Source: Rotaria sordida | Taxonomy: Eukaryota; Rotifera; Eurotatoria; Philodinida; Philodinidae | NCBI GenBank assembly: GCA_905250125.1 | Contig: CAJNOL010000994.1 | Span: forward strand, 24,031 to 88,030 | Reading direction: 5' to 3' | DNA length: 64,000 nucleotides | Shown: positions 21,233 through 35,104 of the stretch, piece after piece | How the letters are laid out: every line of letters begins with the position of its first letter | Position numbering within the stretch: the first letter of the stretch is position 1 | Notes under the pieces: generated by a model | The model's input: the letters and a program-made list of their open reading frames with translations, nothing else | Databases searched by the model: none | Told to the model about the DNA's origin: nothing | Program-made: the position numbers and the translations under genes

Positions 21233-24200
21233 TATACGTATTGATTTTTTTTCGATATATTGATGTTTGCGTCGTGTCTAAAAAAGAATTTTGAATACTA
21301 TTTCTCTATTACAAGACGTTTATATGCGAAATAAGCATCTGACACACGTTGTGAAATACTAAATGAGAAAGAATGAGTAACGCAGAACAACAAAAATGCA
21401 TTACTATGTTATTATTTTTTCGACCATATAAAGCTGTAATATGTAATCAAGAGCGTGTCATCAACGAAAGAAGAAAAAAAATCGAACTGCGTCATCATAT
21501 TTAATGTGTTGTTTCACCTTGCAAATACAAAAAAGAATTACCTTTTATGACGAAATAAGAAATTCGGTACTATTGCTATCGTTAAACAAACAGAAGTGAC
21601 ACATGAAGTGCTTTTGTTTTTCGTCGAACAGAATAATTCCAATAGATATGTGTAACAAGAATTGAATCACATATTTTAGAAATTTAAATGAGATTTTCAT
21701 ACAAAGAAAAAAGTCTATTTTTGTTATTTAGTTTCATCTTTGTTCGTGGAATGAGTTTCTAGGATATTCATGATAGTTGGAAATATCCGCGTATTACGTA
21801 TTAGAATTCTCCAACATATTCCATGGGATTTTCCCAATATGACGTATTGAAATTTTCTCACCGTATTATCTTACGTCATATAGGGAATTTTCCCAATCTG
21901 TTCTTACATATATATATAATCGTGTTCGTTCTACTCTAGCGTAGTCTGATATTACATTCGTTATTTGATGCTCTAATTGATCCCTTTCTATCTCCTCTTC
22001 TTTTATTATTCTTCTGTTTGTCATCATAACCAAGATATCACTAATAAACTGAACTCATATACAATCACCAAAATTTACAATCTTAAATTTGTACTAAACG
22101 CTTTTATCATGCATCAATGAGTGATAAATCTCAAATTGATCATAATTTTGAAATATATGGATCAAAATTATTATAAATTTCAATTCTTGAAAATTTCTAC
22201 GAATTTGAACTGATATAAATGTACTTGTTTGTTCCTTTTAATCTTATCATTGCAAGAATAGCTAAGAAATTAGAAATTTACTGTCTTGAAAAGTGAATGT
22301 GAGGATAATGGTCACAGTGTGAATTTTTCAAATGGTAGGCGGACATATAGCTTTCTTGCTTGAAAACAGACTTCTTTGCTCAGAAATGATTGAATATGAT
22401 GCAGAAAAGCATTTTAAGAAGAAAAAAAACAGCACGCCGTAAGAGTGATGTTAAGTTTGAGGGTCATCGTAAGAGTACGTCGTTCGATTGGAACGAATAG
22501 CCGCTGTTACTACAATCAGGAAGATAGTAATACTAGGGAAATAACATTTCTAGTTTTCTTATCTTTGATTTCTGTTTTTCTGTTGTTCATCATAGGTTAT
22601 TTTGATCAAAAATCATAAATCAACAACCAAAGATTTAGTGAAAATTAGTAACAATTTGAGATTTTCCACGACTTCTCATGCATCCAATTTATTATAACAT
22701 CTCATAGTAATCAAAATAATTTTATCGTTTTATGAGATATAAATGTCATAGAATTGTGTTCTACACGAGTACGACTTTTCAAAACTAGACTCGGCTATCT
22801 TACGTCCGAACCCAGATAGCTATACTCGGTACCTGGCCGAAGCTAACTGAGATGTGACAGGTACTTTGACAATCACGGTACGGTTTTCAAACTTTCATTT
22901 TATATTTAAAAAAATATACTATTTAGTTTATATCATAAACAGCAACAAAAAACCCTATGCTTTCATATCAATAAGCAGTTTGAAAAAGTAAAGATCTTTT
23001 GAAACATCGGGATTTCATCAATCATTGGGCAGAACCCGGTTATAAGACTATACCCGGAATCCGAACCAACGCATGTTTCGGGCCAGGCCAGATGCCAAGT
23101 ATCAGATCCGGTTGCAGGGCAATATTATTGAATGAACATTAAATAGATATGTTGTATTCAGCTTCAACGAGTTAATGGCATGACTAAATTCTAATATTTA
23201 TTATCTTACATTGTAACAAATGGGTATAGTATAAATAATGTATTTATATTCAAATAAAATGAATCTGTTTTATAATTGAGTATAGTTTATGAATCAATAA
23301 CCAAAAAAAAATTAATTAACATGCATAGTCTATATTATATGTAAATATGTTTGAGATTTGTTACTCTTATTGTCTCCACAACGATTATTCCTTGCTTATG
23401 AAAAGATAGATACTGTTAATTATCCATCATTCTATATTTAGTTGCTTTTTTCATGCATATAAATAAATGATAGAAAAGAACAATTCGAGTTTTAGATAAA
23501 AATCAACTTAAGCATATAAATAACAAAAAAAAAAGTACAAACAGCTGAAGGGTCTTAAAATACGATACGAACATTCAGAGAAGTTAATTGAAGCTTAGAT
23601 AAGACAATCCTACAGTTTAATCACATTAGTTCATTTCTAATCATGAATAATGTATTATCATATTATTGGAGATTTATTATTGAACATCATTATCTTAATT
23701 ATTTTTATATGAGCAAATAAATAGAGAGTAACATTTCATATCAAGATAGTAGACTATGGAGAAATCTATTATTTATTAAATTATATGAGATTATTTAAGA
23801 GAATACATTAATAAAATTTCAATCCATTTTAAAATTAAAATACGAATAGTTTCTTTTTGATACTTTACATATACTTCATTTATCTTATCTTCAATATATT
23901 TTGTAAAAAAAAACAAGCAAGTGAGAAAAAACCAGTTATTATCACAATATCTTATCTGATAAAATATGAAACTGTGAAGTAGATATTATACCGAATATAA
24001 TCTGACGAAATAATTCTTGTTCTGAGAAATGATATCGATATTTCTATATTGTTTGATTTTGCTTGGAAATTTTTTCTGCTATAGAAGATAATTTATATTG
24101 AAATAAAAATAAGTACAAGGCTTATTATTCATATTAACCGATTGACGTCATCGATATATATTTGACAAAACATAGCGCCAGCTTTATTGTATTACCTGAT

Positions 24201-24789
24201 CATTTAAGATTTGTTTTCTATACTTCAATGCATTGTTGAAATAATTTGAAATTAAGTATAGATTTAGAATTTTAAAATCATTCGGTCGACCATGCAGTTT
24301 TCTTTGTGACCGTGAATAACTACTGTTCAATGGGTTGTTTATACCATATTCTACTGGAGATTATGTAAAAATTTCAAGTTTAAAAGAACACATCTATAGG
24401 AAATCATGTTCTAGTATTTGTATTTTGTTATTTATTATGGTAGAATAGGAAGACTATCGTAAAATTGACAGTAAAAAAGATTGTGTTTTTTTTACTGAAA
24501 AATACATATTTCGATACTGAATGAATGAGTATTGGAAATTTCATATTTTAAAGTAAAATATTTTGTGATAGATAGCACACCATCTAATATTGATTCACTG
24601 GTTATTGTACTTGTTAATGTAAAACCACAAGCATCAATAATTTAATGACATTCTTCATTTAATAAACAACCGAACCATATAAAAAAAAAATTATATCGCG
24701 TTATTTGACTTCTTTATAAATCTTTAATAGATGTCAAAAATGAAAAAAAACAAACTTACGTTAAGTTGTATCTTTGTTAAAAATTCTCA
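21233..24789. other. long intergenic region, mostly AT-rich
   Basis: No gene supported in about 3.5 kb. It contains one solo-LTR candidate (21771-22067). At 22765-23115 there are two GC-richer islands with words such as CCGAACCCAG, CGGTACCTGGCC and CCCGGAATCCGAAC, suggesting another degenerate element. From 23130 to 24780 it is plain AT-rich DNA. Confidence 0.4.
21771..22067 (+). repeat. possible solo LTR
   Basis: Starts TGATAGTTGGAAATATCC, contains a TATATATATAA box near 21910 followed by an R-like start, and can end at ACAATCA, so it has TG...CA ends and promoter-like spacing. I could not find a matching 4-6 bp target duplication or a second LTR, so this is tentative. Confidence 0.3.
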
Positions 24790-25345
24790 TCGACTCTAAC
24801 GGATGATTGGAAGTTTTTTAGACAAGATATTTGTTCACTTTTGACTCGTTAGAAAGTATTTCCAACAAGCAAAAGGCATGAGTTAGGACGTTGTTTTCGA
24901 ATATGGGCTTACTAATTTCCTCTCAGATTTTTTCGGGAGTAGAGAATCTTTCAAAAGTTCACAAAATTAGCTGGATAGAAAATTTTTTCACACACTCTTG
25001 TATTTTCACTATTGCGATTCGAAACTAAAAGTTGAGATCTGTATTTATATATCAACTGATAGATCAGAAGCTACCCTACAAAATACATTATTTGACATCC
25101 TTTTCAACTTGTTCGAAAGAGAACTTACACAGTAAACAAAGATCTTTTGGTTCACCATTAAAAATAATTTGTCAGGTCTTTCAAAAAGTTCTTCACTACT
25201 CTTGAACGAAAACAGATACAATATTTCTAAGTTCATATTCGAAAACAGCAACCTCACTCATAGCTTTTGATTCATCGGAAATACTTTCTAGCAGATCAAA
25301 GATGAACAAACATCTTGTCTAAAAAAAATTTCCGATGACTCGCTC
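24790..25345. repeat. foldback-like inverted repeat
   Basis: Arms of about 170-180 bp (24790-24968 and 25165-25345) are inverted copies at roughly 75% identity. Landmarks are TTTTTTAGACAAGAT..TTTGTTCA, TAGAAAGTATTTCC and GTTTTCGAATATG on the left, with their complements on the right. The open frame at 25045-25257 is a by-product of the repeat. No transposase seen. Confidence 0.6.
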
Positions 25346-27063
25346 ATATGTTACTTATGGCATCAACATTCACTTTGGGAAAGTATTCTTTATCATGTTA
25401 GCTATGAATTCATTGCTTCAAGCCATTCAATGTTTGACATGAAATAAAAAGAAGTCTATATTCTTGTTTGTTAAATATTTTTTAGAATACATTGTACGAA
25501 CAATGATGAATCACTTCATTTCATTGATAATATCAAAATAAATTATCGACCAAAATCAGCTCTATCATAGTTATGGGTGTCATGTTAGAATTACTGTCCG
25601 TATGAAGTTATATTAATGCTAATATACCACACATAATCGCTGTTTATACGCCAACTTTTTTCATAGCTTTTTGTTTTTCAGAAAAACAACATAAATCCAC
25701 GTCAGAAAATAATTCGATTGTATACTGTGACAAGAAGAGTTGTCAGGTTAGTATTAGTATTAATTAATACTAATTCTGATGCACCATCGTAATGGTACGA
25801 TTAATTATTTCAAATGAACTATTCCAGCACTTCGGTAAGAAAAAATCATGGTGATATTCTTAAGTTTTAAAGTATTTTTCACAGTCAATATAGACGCGAT
25901 AGATATAGTCAATTTTATCTGTTATTATCTCTTGGTTCGTTTTCAGAAAGCAGGTATCCTCTTCGCAATGCATACGAACTCAACAATACACAGTGCAATA
26001 AGTTTATGTATTTTGCTCAATGGAATATATTCTAATGAGATCATTGAAAATTAAATTCTTTTAAACATGTGTACTGTCATTCATATAGAATCTATTGAAC
26101 AAACTATTGAAAAGTCTTTAACTATATAGACTGTAAAATTAACACACAGTGCCAAGGATAATCTCCAACAATTTCATATTATCTTATCAATATAAAACGG
26201 TGAGATAACTAAGAAGTCAAAATCGTACAAAGGTAATTTGTTCGTGGTCAATAGGAATTACAAACAAATAATGCATAAATATCGATGAGTATATTAAATC
26301 ATTAAAAAAACAGCAGTAAGTATTCGAGGTTAGTTTGAGTTACTTATCACTAAACATATGGATTCTCGTTTCTCATTATGATGGAATTCGTAATAATTAC
26401 TACAAACAAGCTGATTATTTTAATACCATGCAGAACAATAGGAAAAAAAACAGCGAATTCACTTGGTCTTAGTACGCAAACAGTCAAAGGACAACGATCT
26501 TAAGTTGTGTATCGACAATGCTAAGAAATTGCGCAGTAATAAACCATAAGTGTATGATTTGGCTAAGACTTGTCTTTAGCCTATGATAAATGATTTTTTC
26601 TCTTTATAAATCTAAGTATTGTAAATATAGATCGATTATATATAAAAAACTAAATAATTGAATGATTATGAAAATATATTGATAAAGAAACGTATGCAGG
26701 TTTTTTCTTTAAATAAAATTCTTATCGAAATGATCTAACTTTTGAATGATTTCTATTCGATTATAAAATCACTAATTTTATTATAACTGTTCTAATGCAA
26801 TAGAATAAAGACTGTCATTTTCTGTTATTTAATAATTGATGAATACTAAATATAATAAAATCTTATAACTTGTTCATTGTTATAAATTCAAGATATCTAA
26901 TCTTTATAATGTTACTAAATCAACAGTACACAGCAAATTGATTTAAAATATATGCTCTTCGTTTTTCTTATTCAATCTAAGTAAACTGCATTCATTCTGT
27001 ATATCTATAAGTTATAATTTCATTTTAAAAAATACAGAAATAGTAGTTTAAATTAATACTAGA
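25346..27063. other. intergenic, AT-rich
   Basis: No gene recognised. A perfect 22-bp palindrome lies at 25753-25774 (ATTAGTATTAA and its complement). A 68-codon frame at 25848-26054 has no motif. Confidence 0.4.
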
Positions 27064-27800
27064 AGGCGTAATAAACGGCCATGGCTATTCAAACATTTTT
27101 TTCCCGAAGCTTCAGCAGATTGTGGGGATATTAGCACCTGAAAACCTGAAAGTAAGGTGCTGGAAATTCAAAATTAAAGCAGAAATTTTTTTCTTTATAT
27201 ATGGTTCAATAGAGCGTGACGAGTTGATCAAAAATATGCGCATTTTCAGTTTTTTACAATGTTTTTTTTCAGTGGAAAATTTTCAGTTTTTTTGAGATAA
27301 CCCGCTTATTCTGACAAACAGTTCAATTTCCGATAGGCGACAAATTTTCAATTTATTTTTACATTTTCCTTTAAATTGCAAAACTATTTTTCTTTGCGAA
27401 TTAGCATTAAAAAATGGGAATTTGAGAAACTGATTTACTAATGAGTTTTTTAGATTTAGATTTTTCAAGCTAAATCGGAAAAACCCTGTTTTGAAATTGA
27501 AAGAAAATTAAAAAATTAAAAACTTATCAAGTATCGAATATTGACCTGTTTGTCAGAAAAAGCAGATCATCTGGAAAAACTGAAAATTTTTCGCTAATAA
27601 ATCATTGCACAAAATTGAAAACACACTTCTTCTCGATCAACTCATTACGTTCCATCTAACCATATATAAAGAAAAGAAAAAAAACTCCTGCTTTAATTTT
27701 ACATCTCCAGTAATTTAAAACCTTGTTTTTGTAATCAAAATTCCTTTTTCTCTAGTATGAAACCTGATTTTCCGATACTTAATTCCTAATAACGCCTATT
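27064..27800. repeat. foldback-like inverted repeat element
   Basis: The left arm (about 27064-27290) and right arm (about 27560-27800) are diverged inverted copies. AATTAAAGCAG, CTTTATATATGGTT and GAGTTGATC occur in order on the left, and their complements in reverse order on the right. The outer ends are AGGCGTAATAA and TAATAACGCCT, so the element is about 740 bp. No coding capacity. Confidence 0.65.
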
Positions 27801-28100
27801 TGAATATCAGAAAAGTTTTTTCAAAAATCCTCCATTTTCTCGGTAAATATTCATAAAAAAAACTACTTCGCAATAGAAAGCAACCTTTATAACAGCAATG
27901 TGAATTTCCATCATAAAAAGTCATGACAACATAGGTTTATTCTAGTCTCTATATCCTTAATATAAAATCTGGTGCCATCTTCTGTTCTTTTACAGTACAA
28001 TTCTTGTTGGATATCCTACTAGATATTATTTTCAGTTATCTAATAACCAGCAAAAATAGAACGACATAGTTGTTTTTTTTCTGTCCTACATTGATATTCA

Positions 28101-29081
28101 ATGGTAACACGTCTCGAAAATTTTCCTACAGAATTATTTTTTTCTATTTTTGATTATTTATGGGCACATGAATTATTTTATTCATTTTCAAATTTAAATG
28201 CACGTATTGATATTATTATATTGCATACTCAATTACATATATCATCAGAAAATCAAGATATAATTTATTCTCCACATCGTGTTCTATCATTAAATCTTAC
28301 ATCATCACCAATATGTCTTGAAGAATTTATTAATCTTCGTTCATTAACATTAACCAAATGTAATCTTGATAATCTTATTCAACTTCCTCCACATCTTTCA
28401 CGTTTATGTATTCAAAATATTGATTTACCTATTTCAAATACAAAAATTATTTTTGAAAATTCAACATTAATTAATGTTCAATTAAATTTACATCATAAAT
28501 TAACTTTTTATCCATCAATATTAAATACTGATAAAAATTTTAGTAATATTGAATATTTAACAATAAATTATATATCATTAAATGATGTTATTGAATTATT
28601 ACAATATCTAACAAAATTAAAATATCTTCATATATCACTTTTTGGTATAAATAAACAAAAAATAACAAATTTTTCTTCAATACCAACAGTTACTCGTGTT
28701 ATTTGTCTTTCAATGGGTATATCATTTGATATATTATGTACACAATTTTTATCTATTTATTTTCCTAATATTCGAACTTTATCTATTTTTACTTCATATG
28801 TTGATCAAAATTTATTTATTAATTCTCTTGAACAATTATTAATGAATAATTTACGTTATGTTAAAAAGTTAAATGTTAGTGCGCAATTTATCATTAATCG
28901 AACATTAACAACTAATAATGATAATATTGAAGCTATTTCTACACGTTTTCGTACTGCTTTTTGGATTAAACGAAATTGTCGTGCAACATTTAAATGTTGT
29001 AATGATGATCCACATATAATTCGTCTTTATCTTCAAACAAATAAAAAGACACGTACACGACCATCAAGATTTTTAGTTTAA
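28101..29081 (+). CDS. F-box/LRR-like protein
   Basis: An uninterrupted frame gives 326 residues. The start is an F-box-like segment (ENFPTELFFSIFDYLWAHEL) nearly identical in layout to the gene at 9430 (KEIIFTIFDFLWAHDILYSF), so both belong to one bdelloid family. Leucine-rich, LRR-like text follows (EEFINLRSLTLTKCNL, NIEYLTINYIS, KLKYLHISLF). It ends with RFRTAFWIKRN and a short basic tail, where the 9430 relative continues for about 300 more residues. It is therefore either a shorter paralogue or C-terminally truncated. A role as SCF adaptor is inferred from the F-box only. Codon use is strongly AT-biased like its neighbours. Confidence 0.75.
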   Translation: MVTRLENFPTELFFSIFDYLWAHELFYSFSNLNARIDIIILHTQLHISSENQDIIYSPHRVLSLNLTSSPICLEEFINLRSLTLTKCNLDNLIQLPPHLSRLCIQNIDLPISNTKIIFENSTLINVQLNLHHKLTFYPSILNTDKNFSNIEYLTINYISLNDVIELLQYLTKLKYLHISLFGINKQKITNFSSIPTVTRVICLSMGISFDILCTQFLSIYFPNIRTLSIFTSYVDQNLFINSLEQLLMNNLRYVKKLNVSAQFIINRTLTTNNDNIEAISTRFRTAFWIKRNCRATFKCCNDDPHIIRLYLQTNKKTRTRPSRFLV

Positions 29082-29344
29082 AAATAAAAATTATTTGTTT
29101 TTTTTTCGGACAAACATATTTTCAAAGTTTTTTTCTATTATTAATATAAATAAAAGTAATTTGATGGATATAAATAAAAATCTTACAAAACATTTCATGT
29201 TAATTTATTATTCTATCACATTTCATGTATGAAATTATCAACGATCAACAACAATTGTCATAAAAAGACTGAAAGTCTAACTTTTTCAATTTTTTCTTAC
29301 ATTTGTTTTTTATATTTTCATTCACATTATTAAAGGATACAAAC

Positions 29345-30091
29345 CTGATTGAAATAGTAGTACAGATAGTATGAGACGTCAGCTATATGATACACTATAA
29401 TAGACGGGTACTCTATCCGTCAATATAGATTCTTCATACTGAAAATGATTTTTCCACGCAAAAATAGATTTTGTATTTTCTAACCAAGAGATTGGTGCTG
29501 AAATAAAAATAAAATAAACCAATCGATAGAGAATTTCATACTTTATCTATTTCTAAAAGAGTTTTCTTCTCCGCGTTGATCTTCACTTCAAAAATTTGAT
29601 TTTAGCGAGAACAGCGAAAAAAAACGAACCGCTTTTTCTGTTAAGTAACTTGCAAAAGAAAAGTTAGTTGTGTTTCTCAACACTTTTTTAAAAAACGATG
29701 GACCTGAAAAAATCAGTGATATTAGAACCTCAAATACAGCTCTTTTCAATAGTGTATAATAAATTGCAATAAGAAAGAATTTGTAAGAATCAATTACGCT
29801 GTTTTCGTTTTCTCGGCTATTCTTGTTAAAATCAAATTTTTGAAGTGAAGAACACTTTTCTTTAGAAACAGATACAGCGCGAAAATCTCTACTGATCAGT
29901 CTATTTTGTTTTCATTTTAGTGCCAATCTCTTAGTTAGGAAATATGAAATACTGAATAGTATTTAAAACTATTTTTGCATGGAAAAATTATTTTTAGTAA
30001 GAACAATCTATATTGATAGATAGAGTACTCTCCTATTATAGTGCATCATGTAGCCGGCGTTTCATACTATCTAAACCACTATTTCAATCAG
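29345..30091. repeat. foldback-like inverted repeat element
   Basis: Arms of roughly 280-290 bp (29345-29625 and 29805-30091) are inverted copies at about 75-80% identity. Shared landmarks are CTGATTGAAATAGT at the outer ends, GATAGTATGA, CACTATAATAG, GAGTACTCTAT-type text, CAATATAGATT and TTCACTTCAAAAATTTGATTTTA near the centre. About 750 bp, non-coding. Confidence 0.7.
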
Positions 30092-30896
30092 CTCATATTT
30101 TTTAATGATGTGAAAGAAAATTTTAAAAAACCAATGTAAGAAAAAATTGAAAAAAAATTCGGTTAAATTTTTATAACTGCCGGTATTTATAAAATTTAAA
30201 CAATTTATTTTTTTATTAATTTTGAAAATGAGATCAGAAACTATGATTTTGTTTTTGGCATAGGTAATGAGCTTTCATTCGTTATTTCAAAAAAATATAC
30301 CAAGAAAAAAAAAAGGATTATATTATCAGTATTCCATTGTAATCTGATGATCTTGCATTATCTTGTGTTGTTTTTCTTTTGATTCAGAAATATCCTATGT
30401 GAGTAGTAGGAAGCGTATAATTATACTTCTTGCAGTTATACTTCCTCATACAACAGAAAGTTTACAATTAAATTTTTTCTCTCGCCTATTTGATATTGAA
30501 TACGAAGGCAAAAAAAAAACAGGAAAAAGATTATAGATAATGAATTATTCAAACCAAAATTAGTAAAAAAAAATTTTGTTAATATAATAGTAAGAGTAAA
30601 TTATAGCACATTTAAAATCAACATCAAAGTATTCAACGATGAAGATAATAACAACTGCCTTTCGTTTGATTTTTTTCTTCAACCTCTGGGATTTTTGTTC
30701 TTGTTTGCACTTTTGTTTCTAACAATGATAGAATAAAAACGAGAAGAGAAAGAGAATACGAAGAAAAAAAAAGTCTTCTTTCTTTCGGCTTCTCTAGACT
30801 CTAATCCTTTTTTCTTGTATTTTTCAAGAATACTATTCTCAATGAAATGTGCAGAAGAGATTATATACAATACAAAATAGATAATATAAATGAAAC
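30092..30896. other. upstream region of the GPCR gene
   Basis: AT-rich, with many A and T runs. No gene or repeat recognised; the promoter of the receptor gene is expected here. Confidence 0.4.
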
Positions 30897-33800
30897 ATGC
30901 TTGACAACTTTGATCTATTAACAAATAATACAACTGTGGCTTCTAGTATTGTACAGCAAAATAATAATTTAACTTATTATTTTGTTCCAATTTATACAAT
31001 ACTCTTTTTTCTTGGTACATTTGGTAATGGTCTTGTTATCATTAGTATTCGTCGTTCATCACGTCTTCGAACAGTGACCAATACTTATTTACTTAATATA
31101 GCTATTGCTGATTTTGTTCTTCTTATGAGTGTACCTTTTCTTATTGTTACAATACTTGCTAATGGATGGATATTTGGAAATATTTTATGTAAAATGTATT
31201 ATAATTTTATTCATATAAATCAATATGTTAGTTCACTTTTATTGGCTGCTTTATCATTTGATCGATATCTGGCTGTGTGTCATCCAGTTCGAGCTATTGA
31301 ATTTCGGACAAGAACAAAATGTGTAATAATCATTAGTGGTATGTTAGTAAAAAAAAAATATTACAAGTCATTTTCATGTTTTGTTTCGATATTCTATCCC
31401 TTAGTATGTTGGCTTATATCCATTCTATTTCTGTGTCCAACATGGGTATTTGCAACTGTCATATCTGAACAATATGTAGTTTGGTTTGGCCATCGAGTGC
31501 AAAAGTAAGAAAATATAACATTGTTTTATATTTTTTCGAGATAACTAAGTTAATTGATAGCCATACTGATTATTCATTGTATTCTTTTGCTACTGCTTTT
31601 CTCTTAATCAGTAAGAATAAGTTAATGCATTTAAACGAGGGCTCTTTTCTATTTTAATTGATTTCTATTAAATGCAATACTTAGATGTGAATAAGTACTC
31701 TCGAAGCGAGCAAAGAGAGTTTTTCATGTAAGAAAAATGCTTAACGACAAAAATACAAAAAAGTTCTACCCTCTCATTTTTTCAATGCTTTGCTTGATAA
31801 AAACCCTTTATCAAAATGTCAACTTCAAAAAATAAAAGTTTCCTAAACGAACAGGATTTTGTTTGATTATCTATAAACAGATAAAATTCATATATATGTG
31901 AAACAAGTTACAAAAATTTCCATTAAGTACCAGAAGGGACCGATCAATATGTCCGATTTTAATTGAAATTATTCAGACGGATAATCTATACATTGATGAC
32001 AGATGCGAGTAGATAATTGATACTTTTTTTTATAATCTCACTGTTCTTTCTTAGTTAGATATCTTAGCGGATCTATATGATTAATATGACCATTGAATAA
32101 TTAAGAAAACCATTTGATTAAAATCTATAATTACAAGTAGCTTGGATTTCTCTTAACTTCATCTCTGCTTTATATTTAAAATAGTTATAAAAAGAATTTT
32201 AAATAAGTAAAAAACTATATAGACGACAATTTAGTATTTATCTCATAAGAATTTCATAGTTTATAAGCTTATATACGTTCTCAGATATGTGAATAATTCT
32301 ACTTCATGAAAATTCTATTAGTAGATAATAGTAATCTCGAAAGAAGCTTATGAACTTGATCTTATATGTTCATATGTCATGAACTTCAACTACATACATA
32401 ACGATAGTCATAATAAAAAGTAGAAAATATAATTTCCATAGATGTCATCAATAGATATATATATATATAGAAAAAAATAATTCGTTTAATGTAGAATTTC
32501 TTTTTGTTCTCATTGTTTCGATGTCTTCAAATGTAATCGTTTCCTTTAAAACGTCAGTTAGCCTTATTATACTCCAATTGAATGTGCTCATGTCTACATC
32601 AATCAAATACGGAAGTTTTGAATGTAGTTCCCTGAAGCAAAATATTTAGGAAATTTCCGTATGATTACACAATAGTTTGAAAACATAGAGCTTTTCATGT
32701 TTTGTTAATTCCAATATATGAACATACAGAGCTGCCACTACTGGGCGTGTCGGGAATGTAACATCCCTTACCTCCTCCCCCCCTCCCCAATCGTCAAAAG
32801 ATTTTCGCTTTTTCTCAGCAAAATTCAAAAATTTTCATGTGTTCTGTTAACAAAAATAATGGTACACCTCTCAAAAATTCTCAACATTTGATATCCATCC
32901 CCCCCAAAAAACTTGCTACACTCTCCCAATGTTGGTTGACTCGAGGCAGCCCTGTGAATATAAAAATATATCAGAACTCTTATAAACACAGCTTGTTCAC
33001 ATATACATAAGATCATATAAGTCTTATGTGTTTTCATGTTTACATGCAATAACCTTACATATTTATAGCATATTAGTACAGAAGTATTAGTTCTATGTTC
33101 GTAAATATCATATAGAATTTTTTCAAATGTTAAATGTAAATCATATAAAAACATATTCTATAAGAACGAACTATGAAAATATATACAACATTGACTGATT
33201 TGTTTGTCTAGACCGATGTACATATAATTGATCTTACTTTTCAATATAATATCGATTATAATATTCAAAGAAAACTATTTCAATTTGCATAAAATGACAT
33301 ACTTTTCAAGTGTCAATATCGCACATATTATGAAATCGCGCATGCTCTTCTATTGTTAATGAAACTAGATTTATAACTATAATCATGCAATTTTGCCTCT
33401 AAGGATTCACTGGTCTTCATATTTTGGAATATGTTGTAACATGCACAATAATTATCAAGTAATATCAAGCCTCGTTGTGACGTTAATAAATCATAGAGAA
33501 GCTTTATTTTTAGATGAAATTAACCTTGTGAGTGCCAAGAAAGGCTTTCTTGAAATACCAATAAAAATTTTAATTGAAGACTTTATACGTGCGGATATCA
33601 GTTGTTTTATCTTGTCTTTGAATGACATAAAGATTATTCAGATTGAAGACTTTGTGATGAATAAACAGTCTAATGCAAGTCGAAACTGTAATTATCCAGG
33701 TCAAAAATTATTCATTTTAAAGGACATTTCTGCCTCTTTCACTCTAATAATATAGAAGAACTCAAATCAAGAAAACTAAATATCGAAAATATTCTGTTAT

Positions 33801-34960
33801 TTTTTTTCTTATAAAAATGATCTTTTATATAGAAATGAAAACTAAAATTAAATCATAAAGATTTTGATGGAAAGAAAAATATTAACTTATCAATGATTTT
33901 ATTTTTATTGTGGAAAACGGATTAAATTTAAATAGAGATTAATTTCGCCTCAGTTTTACCCATGGAAAAATGTTTCCAATGAGTAATTCTATGAGTTCGT
34001 TTAGATAGAATTAATTGATGTTAATTAACATTCAACCATATAATCAAAAGAAAATATCTTATTTGTTTGATTTTCTTTAGGTGTGTTATTGATTTTCCAG
34101 CAATTGTATTTCGAATTCCTCCAGAAATAGTTTTTACTTATTATGGATTTTTACTTGGATTTCTTATTCCTGTATCTATGATAACAACATTTTATATACT
34201 TGTTCTTAGACGTCTTAATAATATACGTCGAAAACATAAATCTGGAATAAAACAACGTTCACATCGTAAAGTAACACGAATTGTTCTTGCTGTTGTAACT
34301 GCTTATTTTATTTGTTGGGTACCATATTGGTTTTTACAAATATTTATAACAATTGATCCATTAAGACATTCATTACGTTTAAATAGTTCTGTATTACCAA
34401 CTCATTCAAGTATGCGTTTTCTTAAAGAATTAACACATTTAACAACAATTTTTGGTTATGCTAATAATTGTCTTAATCCAGTTCTATATGTTTTTTTATC
34501 GGATTCATTTCGTGAAGAATATTTAATTCTACTTAAATGTTTTAATCCAGGTGGATTATTTATAGAAAATACATTACATAATGGAAATGTACAAAAACAT
34601 TCTTATAAACGTGAATTAGATCGACAACAATCACTTCAACGTACTAATCGTCAAGAACTAGCTATAAAAAACATAAAACATAGTGTAGCTACTGAGGAAG
34701 TACCTTCAAGTTATGGATCATTTTCATTTTTTTTACATCGTGGTAATAATCATAGACGTCCTTCACATTCATCAACTTCATTACGAGTTAATGAACATAA
34801 TAGACGTCATAGTGAACATACAACCACATCTTCTAAAAATGCGTTACTTCAATGTCCAAATAATAATCAAAAACAAATGTTAATGGTTAATTTATCTGTA
34901 ACTTTTACTCATCCTCAATCCAGCATTATCGATGATGGTGGTGTCTATTGTGGTGATTAG
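30897..34960 (+). CDS. class A GPCR, somatostatin/allatostatin-C receptor-like
   Basis: Three exons: 30897-31338, 31405-31504 and 34081-34960. The 66-bp first intron keeps frame; the second is 2576 bp, unusually long here. The protein has an extracellular N-terminus with NNTT and NLTY glycosylation sites and seven hydrophobic helices: GTFGNGLVIISI in TM1, LNIAIADFVLLMSVPF in TM2, SFDRYLAVCHPVRA (intact DRY) after TM3, CWVPYW in TM6 and GYANNCLNPVLYVFLSDSFR (intact NPxxY, followed by the LSD.FR helix-8 start) in TM7. IAIADFVLLMSVPF, CHPVRA and CLNPVLYVFLSD point to somatostatin, opioid and allatostatin-C receptors, which couple to Gi/o. A long basic Ser/His-rich cytoplasmic tail follows. A polyadenylation signal AATAAA lies near 35072. 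The peptide ligand cannot be told from sequence. Confidence 0.88.
31505..34080. other. 2.6-kb intron of the GPCR gene
   Basis: GTAAGA donor and TTTCTTTAG acceptor. Mostly AT-rich. 32730-32960 holds C-runs (CCTCCTCCCCCCCTCCCC, CCCCCCAAAA) out of keeping with the rest and perhaps from an insertion. A 120-codon frame at 33393-33755 has no recognised motif; with its plain composition it may be chance. Confidence 0.5.
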
Positions 34961-35104
34961 ATGTTAAAGAAAAAATATTTTATTATTTTCTTTTTTTGTT
35001 TTTCATATTGTAACAAGTTCAACTAATACATATTTCGCATGCTCAAAATGTATGATTTTATTTTGTCTATTAATAAAAATTCATGTATTTTTCGATGTAC
35101 AAAT

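Noticed and set aside
25045-25257. 70-codon minus-strand frame
   Set aside because: It lies inside a foldback repeat and has no protein family likeness.
33393-33755. 120-codon frame inside the long GPCR intron
   Set aside because: No motif, no promoter or splice context; too little to call a nested gene.
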